This document shows, one piece after another, positions 12,975 through 18,046 of a stretch of 18,046 nt of DNA. Location of the stretch: positions 1 through 18,046 of the forward strand of contig NZ_KB908036.1 in assembly GCF_000382305.1 (NCBI RefSeq), read 5' to 3'. How positions within the stretch are numbered: the first letter of the stretch is position 1; each line of letters opens with the position of its first letter. The notes beneath the pieces were generated by a model. The model saw only the letters and a list, made by a program, of their open reading frames with translations. It was not told where the DNA came from and made no database searches. Made by a program: the position numbers and the translations under genes. This DNA comes from Vitreoscilla stercoraria DSM 513 (GTDB taxonomy: Bacteria; Pseudomonadota; Gammaproteobacteria; Burkholderiales; Neisseriaceae).

Positions 12975-14726
12975 ATGAGCATCATGTTACATGGCGTTGC
13001 CATTGGAGGGGGTATTGCAATTGGGCGAGCGCGCTTATTGCAACAAGGTTTGGATGATGTGCCGCATTATCCCATTGAAGCGCACGAAATCAGCGTTGAA
13101 TGCCAACGCTTTCAAAATGCGGTCAAACAAACCAGACGCCAATTAGAGCACTTACGCAGCAGTATTCCTGAGAATGCTCCAACCGAATTGGGCGCATTTA
13201 TCTCGCTGCATTTGATGCTTTTGACTGATGTCACATTGTCTCGTGAGCCCATAGATATTATTGAGGCCAAAGAAATCAATGCCGAATGGGCTTTACAAGT
13301 TCAATTAGAACGCTTATCACAACAATTTGACATCATAGAAGATCAATATTTACGCGAACGTAAGCAAGATATGTTACAGGTCGCTGAACGCATTTTTAAA
13401 AATTTGCGTGGTCAAGAAGTAGAATTGCATGTCGACAATGATTTGTTTGATGACATGATTTTGATTGCACATGATATTTCTCCTGCCGATACGATTTATT
13501 TCAAAGACAGTCGCATTTCCGCATTTGTCACCGATATCGGTGGTCCTACCAGTCACACCGCTATTTTAGGGCGCAGCTTAGATATTCCGTCAGTGATTGC
13601 ACTGCACAATGCGCGCAATATCATCCAAGAAGACGAATGGGTCATTGTCGATGGTATTGATGGTGTCGTCATTGTTGACCCCAGTGATACGGTTTTATCA
13701 GAATACCGCAAACGTGCCAAACTCTACCGCAGTCAAAAACGCCAACTCAATAAATTAAAAAATACAGCAGCTACCACTGCCGACGAAGTCAATATTCAAA
13801 TTTTAGCCAATATTGAATCCCCTGCCGATATCAATGCAGCGCATAAATTGTCTATTGATGGTGTCGGCCTGTTTCGCAGTGAGTTCTTATTTTTAAACCG
13901 CGATACTTTGCCTTCTGAAGAAGAACAGTACGAAATTTATTTAGATGCCATCAAAAAAATGAAGGGTAAACCACTGACCATACGCACAGTGGATTTAGGC
14001 GTGGACAAAAACCCTCGCTGGCTCAATCACAATGACACTTTAAATCCTGCATTAGGTTTGACTGGTATACGCTTATGCCTAGCAGAGCCTGTGATGTTTC
14101 GCACCCAAATGCGCGCCATTTTGCGTGCTGCAGTGCATGGCCCCATTCGCATTTTATGGCCAATGATTGGCTCATTGACTGAATTGCGACAATGTCACAG
14201 CCATTTAGAGTTGGTCAAACAGCAACTGACTGAACGCAGTCAAGAGTTTGAAAGCAATGTGGCGGTGGGTTGTATGATTGAAGTACCATCTGCGGCCTTA
14301 ATGGTGGTGAGCTTGCTGAAATTGGTAGATTTTTTATCCATCGGTACCAATGATTTAATTCAATATACTTTGGCAGTAGATCGCTCAGATGACACCGTCA
14401 GCCACTTGTATCAACCTGCTCATCCAGCCGTCCTGAAACTGCTCACACATGTGATACGCAGTGCCATAAAAGCCAACAAACCAATTTCCGTATGTGGTGA
14501 AATGGCAGGTGATGACCGTTATACGCGTTTATTACTCGGCTTGGGATTGCGCCAATTTTCCATGCATCCGTCCAATATTTTACGGGTTAAAAACATGATT
14601 GTGCACAGCAATACCGATGAAATTGAAAAACAGATTTGGCGAATTCTGCGCAATGATGATCCGAATAAAGTAGATGATTTGTTGAAAAAACTCAACCACA
14701 TTGAACCACAAAAAACCGCTGTTTAA
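12975..14726 (+). CDS. ptsI: PTS enzyme I (phosphoenolpyruvate-protein phosphotransferase)
   Basis: Enzyme I takes phosphate from phosphoenolpyruvate and passes it to HPr. The product is 583 residues, the usual length. The phosphorylated histidine is H194 in DIGGPTSHTAILGRSLDIPS, GVGLFRSEFLFLNR lies in the PEP-binding domain, MIEVPSAAL and FLSIGTNDLIQYTLAVDR are barrel signatures, and the catalytic cysteine is C507 in ISVCGEMAGD. AAGGAT lies about nine bases before the ATG. The stop codon sits in the loop of the terminator that follows. With EIIA and HPr it makes a complete phosphorelay but no sugar channel. Confidence 0.97.
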   Translation: MSIMLHGVAIGGGIAIGRARLLQQGLDDVPHYPIEAHEISVECQRFQNAVKQTRRQLEHLRSSIPENAPTELGAFISLHLMLLTDVTLSREPIDIIEAKEINAEWALQVQLERLSQQFDIIEDQYLRERKQDMLQVAERIFKNLRGQEVELHVDNDLFDDMILIAHDISPADTIYFKDSRISAFVTDIGGPTSHTAILGRSLDIPSVIALHNARNIIQEDEWVIVDGIDGVVIVDPSDTVLSEYRKRAKLYRSQKRQLNKLKNTAATTADEVNIQILANIESPADINAAHKLSIDGVGLFRSEFLFLNRDTLPSEEEQYEIYLDAIKKMKGKPLTIRTVDLGVDKNPRWLNHNDTLNPALGLTGIRLCLAEPVMFRTQMRAILRAAVHGPIRILWPMIGSLTELRQCHSHLELVKQQLTERSQEFESNVAVGCMIEVPSAALMVVSLLKLVDFLSIGTNDLIQYTLAVDRSDDTVSHLYQPAHPAVLKLLTHVIRSAIKANKPISVCGEMAGDDRYTRLLLGLGLRQFSMHPSNILRVKNMIVHSNTDEIEKQIWRILRNDDPNKVDDLLKKLNHIEPQKTAV

Positions 14727-14742
14727 AAACAGCGGTTTTTTT
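14711..14742. terminator. Bidirectional intrinsic terminator after ptsI
   Basis: AAAAACCGCTGTTT (14711-14724) pairs perfectly with AAACAGCGGTTTTT (14727-14740) across a two-base gap, with a T-run to 14742. The ptsI stop TAA occupies the loop. The matching A-run on the left lets it also end the minus-strand gene that stops at 14754. Confidence 0.92.
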
Positions 14743-14753
14743 ACTACTATCCA

Positions 14754-15266
14754 TCAAAACAAATTGTCCATTTGTGCATTGGCTTCTTTATGTTGTACTG
14801 ATTTCTCTACTTTAGGTGGCTTAACAACTTCCACTTTAGCGATATGATGCTCAGATGGCTTGGCAGCGTGTTCTGTTTTCTTCTCAACAACAACAGGTTT
14901 CACCGCTTCAACCAATTTGGTACCAGCAATTTTTTCATCATTCAACTTGGCTTGCGCCTCACCCTCGGTATCAGATTTGACAGCATTTTCATCACTGCCC
15001 AATGGATTTGCAGGCACCAAATTACTATCGACCATACGGCTGTTACCTGCTAAATCAAGAATTTCCACGCCTGGATCAACTGGTTTTTCTACCGATTTTT
15101 CAACATAAGTATGCTCATTCAAAGCCACAACAGCCATGCCAATCAAACCAGCAGCAGCCAATGCCAATAAACCAATCAGACCCCAAAATGACTTCATAAA
15201 AACAGAAGAACGAGGCTTATTTTTTTGTGCGGCACTTGGCTCAACACTTGTCTCAGAATTATTCAT
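14754..15266 (-). CDS. Unrecognised single-pass envelope protein
   Basis: A 170-residue protein I do not recognise. A short hydrophilic, basic N-terminus (1-23) is followed by one membrane helix (about 25-50, FWGLIGLLALAAAGLIGMAV), then a long polar tail. The basic side before the helix predicts the N-terminus inside and the tail in the periplasm. The tail is rich in K, E, V, A and P with loose repeats such as VEKSVEKPV, KPVVVEKK and KVEVVKPPKVEK, and ends in QMDNLF. It has no cysteine. No ribosome site precedes the ATG at 15266; translation may rely on the AT-rich leader, or start at M24 just before the helix. It lies 126 bases after dolP on the same strand. The composition recalls TonB-like or peptidoglycan-spanning linkers, but no domain is visible. 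Confidence 0.7.
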   Translation of the reverse strand: MNNSETSVEPSAAQKNKPRSSVFMKSFWGLIGLLALAAAGLIGMAVVALNEHTYVEKSVEKPVDPGVEILDLAGNSRMVDSNLVPANPLGSDENAVKSDTEGEAQAKLNDEKIAGTKLVEAVKPVVVEKKTEHAAKPSEHHIAKVEVVKPPKVEKSVQHKEANAQMDNLF

Positions 15267-15372
15267 AAAAATAAAAATTCATTTAAAATGATACGCTTAT
15301 TTTAATACAAACCACGAAACCATATCTCCTAATCTAGAAAAATAGTCAAAATTTGCACCTTAAGGTTTTACT

Positions 15373-15395
15373 TAAGTAGTAGAAATCACTACTTA
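15373..15395. repeat. Hairpin at the 3' end of dolP
   Basis: TAAGTAGT (15373-15380) and ACTACTTA (15388-15395) form a perfect eight-base stem with a seven-base loop; the dolP stop codon is part of it. It is not followed by a T-run in the direction of dolP. The TACTTAAGTAG word at its left edge (15369-15379) also occurs at the edge of the gcvH-yiaA palindrome. Confidence 0.55.
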
Positions 15396-15998
15396 CTGGG
15401 TTTGCACAGTCGGTACAAAAGTCTCATACAAAGTGACCAGTTTTTGTACACCCAACGTGGTGCTAATTTGCTGATTAATAGCAGCTTGCTCTTCAGGGGT
15501 TAACACACCTTGTGCATAGGTCACGCCATTGAATGTCGTGACTTTCACATGATTTGGGTTATAACCTTTTGGATTAAGTAACATGGTACGTATTTTAGAA
15601 GTCATCCACACATCTTGTGCCACATTCATTGAACGCTCTTCACCAATGGTAATATGGTTATACACGCGATTGACTGCCAATTGTGAACGGGCAATGCGCT
15701 CAGCAGTATCTTTTGCCGCTTGATCTGCCACAACGCCAACGAGCAATACCGCACGATTGTAACTGATGACTTTGACATTATTATAAACATTAACAGGATA
15801 TTGATTGTGCAAATAAGTGGTAATATTATTCACCACTTGCAATTCAATGACTTGGTCATCTGCTTGAGCACCTGTTGCGCGGCGGTCTAAAATGGACAAA
15901 CCGCCCACTGCCAAACCACCTACTGCCAAAGCGGCACATCCACTCAACGCTTGAGTCAAGCTCACACCAATCAATACTGCTGCCAACGTTTTTTTCAT
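15393..15998 (-). CDS. dolP: BON-domain outer-membrane lipoprotein (DolP/YraP type)
   Basis: A 201-residue lipoprotein. The signal peptide ends in the lipobox LSGC with C21 as the lipidated residue, followed by small residues (AALAVGGLAVGG). Two BON domains follow: about 46-118 (with NVKVISYNRAVLLVGVVAD) and about 124-193 (with HVKVTTFNGVTYAQGVLTPEE). This is the layout of DolP/YraP, which binds anionic phospholipid and helps maintain the outer membrane. The meningococcal homologue, in the same neighbourhood as I recall it, is the antigen GNA2091, used as a fusion partner in a meningococcus B vaccine. AAGGA stands seven bases before the ATG. It follows gmhA by 21 bases. Confidence 0.93.
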   Translation of the reverse strand: MKKTLAAVLIGVSLTQALSGCAALAVGGLAVGGLSILDRRATGAQADDQVIELQVVNNITTYLHNQYPVNVYNNVKVISYNRAVLLVGVVADQAAKDTAERIARSQLAVNRVYNHITIGEERSMNVAQDVWMTSKIRTMLLNPKGYNPNHVKVTTFNGVTYAQGVLTPEEQAAINQQISTTLGVQKLVTLYETFVPTVQTQ

Positions 15999-16019
15999 GT
16001 AATCATCCTTACAGGTCGC

Positions 16020-16610
16020 TTAAACATTTCCCATTAATAATTGATCAATACCATCACACATCGCATGAATCAACAAAATATGCACTTCTTGAATGCGTGC
16101 GGTACGTTGATGTGACACATTCAACAAAATATCTTCTTCTTTTAATAAGTGCGCAATTTTGCCGCCATCTTTACCCGTCATCGCCACCACTCGCATATCA
16201 CGCTCGTGCGCCGCTTCAATTGCTGCAATCACATTGGCAGAATTGCCAGAAGTTGAAATCGCCAACAACACATCACCGCTGCGACCCAAAGCTTCTACTT
16301 GTTTGGAGAAAATACGATTAAAATCATAATCATTGGCAATCGCTGTTAAGGCTGATGTGTCTGTGGTCAAAGCAATGCCTGCCAAACCCATGCGTTCAAT
16401 TTCAAATCGACCCACCAATTCAGCTGCAAAATGTTGTGCATCGGCAGCCGAACCGCCATTGCCACAAGATAAAATTTTGCCATCGTTCACCAAGGCCGCA
16501 AACATCAATTCTGTTGCAGCAGCTGTCGCTTCAGCCAATAATTCTTGATTGTCTTGTTTGACTTTAATGCTTTCAGCAAAGTGTTCAAAAACGCGGTCAG
16601 TTAAATTCAT
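16020..16610 (-). CDS. gmhA: Phosphoheptose isomerase (GmhA/DiaA family SIS-domain protein)
   Basis: A 196-residue single SIS-domain protein. It has the phosphosugar loop SCGNGGSAADAQHFAAE (48-64) and AISTSGNSANVI. Two outcomes are possible in this family: GmhA makes D-glycero-manno-heptose 7-phosphate for lipopolysaccharide, while DiaA binds DnaA. E64 and H177 (in IQEVHILLIH) align with the catalytic glutamate and histidine of GmhA, and as I recall Escherichia coli DiaA has lost the glutamate, so an active isomerase is favoured here. The ATG at 16610 overlaps the yraN stop as ATGA and has GGAA upstream; a longer frame to 16637 is less likely. It lies between yraN and dolP. Confidence 0.9.
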   Translation of the reverse strand: MNLTDRVFEHFAESIKVKQDNQELLAEATAAATELMFAALVNDGKILSCGNGGSAADAQHFAAELVGRFEIERMGLAGIALTTDTSALTAIANDYDFNRIFSKQVEALGRSGDVLLAISTSGNSANVIAAIEAAHERDMRVVAMTGKDGGKIAHLLKEEDILLNVSHQRTARIQEVHILLIHAMCDGIDQLLMGNV

Positions 16611-16960
16611 GAGCATTCCAATATGTTTTTCAGCCACTGAATGTGGCCATTTCCGTCTATCAATACCGCATCAAAACGGCAAGCTGGTTCAGGCTGAGCC
16701 CGTGTGTGCAAATACCATTGTGCACTTAAAATCAATTTTCGTTGTTTGGTAGTTGTAATCGATGCCATAGCACCACCATAAGCTTGTGAAGTGCGCATTT
16801 TCACCTCTACAAACACACAGACCGAACCATCCCAAACAATCAAATCAATTTCACCACGGCGACAATGCCAATTGCGCTCAATGATTTGGCAACCTTGTGC
16901 CACCAGAAATTCTGTCGCCAAGTCTTCTGCTGCGCGACCGCTTGGATGTTGCAAACGCAT
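16607..16960 (-). CDS. yraN: YraN / UPF0102 family nuclease-like protein
   Basis: A 117-residue protein with the restriction-endonuclease-like fold expected of UPF0102. The likely catalytic set is present: E12 in GRAAEDLA, E37 and D39 in RRGEIDLIVWD, and E52/K54 in VFVEVKMR, which makes the E-x-K half of the PD-(D/E)XK motif. The cellular role is uncertain; a link to DNA processing is suggested for the family. The ATG at 16960 is chosen for GGAGG five bases upstream; a GTG at 16987 would add nine residues without support. It is first in the yraN-gmhA-dolP series and divergent from rsmI across 55 bases. The lpoA gene that lies between rsmI and yraN in Escherichia coli is absent. Confidence 0.93.
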   Translation of the reverse strand: MRLQHPSGRAAEDLATEFLVAQGCQIIERNWHCRRGEIDLIVWDGSVCVFVEVKMRTSQAYGGAMASITTTKQRKLILSAQWYLHTRAQPEPACRFDAVLIDGNGHIQWLKNILECS

Positions 16961-17015
16961 AGCACCCTCCGCATATGATAGTATCACACCATCAACTGAT
17001 TACAACGAGACACAA

Positions 17016-17894
17016 GTGTTACAACCCTTATTAGAACGTGCTCAAGCACATATAGAACCACAGACATTATATGTGGTGGCCACACCTATTGGCAATTTAT
17101 CCGACATCACTTTGCATGCCTTAGCCGTCTTGTCTCGTGCTGATTTGGTTTGTGCCGAAGACACACGCATGACGGGTCAATTGCTCGCCGCTTATGGCAT
17201 CAAAGCCAAAATGGTGAGTGTGCGTGAACAAAACGAACAATCCATGGCCAGCAAAATCATTGCTGCTTTAGAAGACGGTCAAGTGGTCGCTCAAGTGTCT
17301 GATGCAGGTACTCCTGCCGTGTGTGATCCAGGTGCACGTTTGGTTGAACAAGTACGCCAAGCTGGCTTTCATGTGCGGCCTGTAGTGGGCGCCAGTGCTG
17401 TAATCGCTGCTTTATCGGTTGCAGGTATTGTGGCACCTGATTTTGAGTTTGCAGGTTTCATTCCATCCAAACCCAATGAGCGCCGCCAATTATTAGCACA
17501 ATGGCAAAGCAAACCACATACCATCATCGGTTACGAAACCCCGCACCGCATCGAAGCCACTTTGGCCGACATGGCAGCTTTGTTTCCTGAACGCCGTTTG
17601 ATGCTCGCACGAGAAATCACCAAAACGTTTGAAACATTTTTAGTCGGCAGCGTGACCGAGTTACAGGACGCTTTAAAACAAGACAGCAATCAAAGCCGTG
17701 GCGAAATGGTTTTGGTGTTACATCCGCTCGAAAAAAGCACTGATGAAGCTGGTATTTCAAACGAAGGCGAAAAATTATTACAATTATTAATGGATGACAT
17801 GCCATTGAAAAAAGCGTGTGACATTGTTCACCGCACTTTTGGTGACAATAAAAAAGACTTATATGACTTGGGCTTAACATTAAAATCAAAATAA
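17016..17894 (+). CDS. rsmI: 16S rRNA (cytidine(1402)-2'-O)-methyltransferase
   Basis: RsmI methylates the ribose of C1402 in the decoding centre of 16S rRNA. The product is 292 residues from the GTG at 17016. It is a class III (tetrapyrrole-type) methyltransferase: LYVVATPIGNLSDITLHAL (18-36), CAEDTR, QVSDAGTPAVCDPG and VVGASAVIAALSVAG form the SAM site; ETPHRI, LAREITKTFETF and SRGEMVLVL follow in order. The GTG has only a weak ribosome site, but the frame upstream of it runs antisense through yraN and lacks family sequence. It diverges from yraN. A candidate uptake word lies inside it. The gene is followed by tRNA-Leu. Confidence 0.95.
   Translation: MLQPLLERAQAHIEPQTLYVVATPIGNLSDITLHALAVLSRADLVCAEDTRMTGQLLAAYGIKAKMVSVREQNEQSMASKIIAALEDGQVVAQVSDAGTPAVCDPGARLVEQVRQAGFHVRPVVGASAVIAALSVAGIVAPDFEFAGFIPSKPNERRQLLAQWQSKPHTIIGYETPHRIEATLADMAALFPERRLMLAREITKTFETFLVGSVTELQDALKQDSNQSRGEMVLVLHPLEKSTDEAGISNEGEKLLQLLMDDMPLKKACDIVHRTFGDNKKDLYDLGLTLKSK
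17664..17671 (-). repeat. Candidate uptake word (AAAGCGTCCTGTAA) inside rsmI
   Basis: The minus strand reads AAAGCGTCCTGTAAC, one of the best matches to the consensus. On the coding strand it encodes L-Q-D-A. Confidence 0.55.
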
Positions 17895-17919
17895 TTTTGC
17901 TTTTTTTATCCAAAAATAC

Positions 17920-17947
17920 TTGACGCATTTTTTGAATCCCTTATAAT
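17920..17947 (+). promoter_or_regulatory. Promoter of tRNA-Leu
   Basis: -35 TTGACG (17920-17925), 16-base spacer, perfect -10 TATAAT (17942-17947). Transcription would start near 17954, about 17 bases before the tRNA 5' end. Confidence 0.85.
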
Positions 17948-17970
17948 GCACCTTCTAAACCAAATCCACT

Positions 17971-18046
17971 GCCCAGGTGGCGAAATTGGTAGACGCAGGG
18001 GACTCAAAATCCCCCGCCGCAAGGTGTGTCGGTTCGAGTCCGACCC
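17971..18046 (+). tRNA. tRNA-Leu (CAA anticodon), 3' end cut by window
   Basis: The acceptor 5' strand GCCCAGG starts at 17971. The D-arm region reads TGGCGAAATTGGTAGACGCA. The anticodon arm GGGGA-CTCAAAA-TCCCC gives anticodon CAA, which reads UUG. A long variable arm (class II, typical of Leu) is followed by the T arm GTCGG-TTCGAGT-CCGAC. Only two bases of the 3' acceptor strand are inside the window; TGGGC, the discriminator base and CCA should follow. Confidence 0.95.

Noticed and set aside
14427..14438. GCCGTCCTGAAA in ptsI, resembling both the Neisseria word GCCGTCTGAA and the candidate word
   Set aside because: It has an extra C relative to the Neisseria word and lacks AG before CGTCCTG. 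It is a single occurrence in a coding region, so not counted.
16791..17015. N-terminal extension of the rsmI frame
   Set aside because: It is antisense to yraN, and family sequence begins after the GTG at 17016.
17880..17910. Terminator after rsmI (CAAAAT/ATTTTG followed by seven T)
   Set aside because: The stem is only A-T pairs with almost no loop and is too weak to call, although the T-run is suggestive.
1..18046. CRISPR arrays, rRNA, complete insertion sequences, toxin-antitoxin or phage-defence genes
   Set aside because: Looked for on both strands; no regularly spaced repeats, transposase or defence domains seen beyond the recombinase fragment at the left edge.

Overview
The window looks like ordinary chromosome from a member of the Neisseriaceae (Betaproteobacteria) of moderately low G+C. 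The grounds are gene-family resemblance and gene order recalled from memory: yraN-gmhA-dolP divergent from rsmI, a meningococcal-type Lrp/AsnC regulator, and EIIA(Man)-HPr-EI with no permease nearby. The genus cannot be fixed. The canonical Neisseria uptake word (GCCGTCTGAA) was not seen. A different word, consensus AGCGTCCTG(T/A)AA, occurs 12 times by my count, both in genes and as inverted pairs between genes, in the style of a DNA uptake sequence (DUS) dialect. It is the most novel signal here.

Left part (1-8457): the window opens inside a serine recombinase, so a mobile element probably borders it. A long minus-strand series follows. In transcription order it runs from a strong sigma70-like promoter (8114-8143) through a tandem glycine riboswitch to gcvT, gcvH, yiaA, tag, a LysE/RhtB exporter, a YnfM-like MFS transporter and gcvP. 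gcvP is thus separated from gcvTH by four genes. A terminator-like hairpin stands between yiaA and tag, and a DUS-pair hairpin stands between gcvT and gcvH. An Lrp/AsnC regulator is divergent from the riboswitch promoter.

Middle part (8458-14743): lrp, a DUF1415 protein and a DUF454 (YbaN-like) membrane protein overlap or nearly touch and end at a DUS-palindrome terminator. That terminator also serves the convergent purU. A small zinc-ribbon protein gene and a 287-base gene-free stretch precede metF, which is followed closely by an incomplete phosphotransferase set: EIIA(Man)-type, HPr and enzyme I, ending at a clear bidirectional terminator. The glycine cleavage genes, purU and metF all handle folate one-carbon units, so the first 12 kb is rich in C1 metabolism next to an amino-acid-responsive type of regulator.

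Right part (14744-18046): on the minus strand, yraN, gmhA and dolP form a tight series, followed by an unrecognised single-pass envelope protein. rsmI diverges on the plus strand from a GTG start. The window ends inside a tRNA-Leu(CAA) gene with a near-consensus promoter.

No rRNA, CRISPR array, defence system or intact insertion sequence was seen. Nothing amounts to a wholly new multi-gene system. The best leads are the candidate uptake-word dialect, the riboswitch-led glycine locus with embedded exporters, and a few unexplained palindromes.
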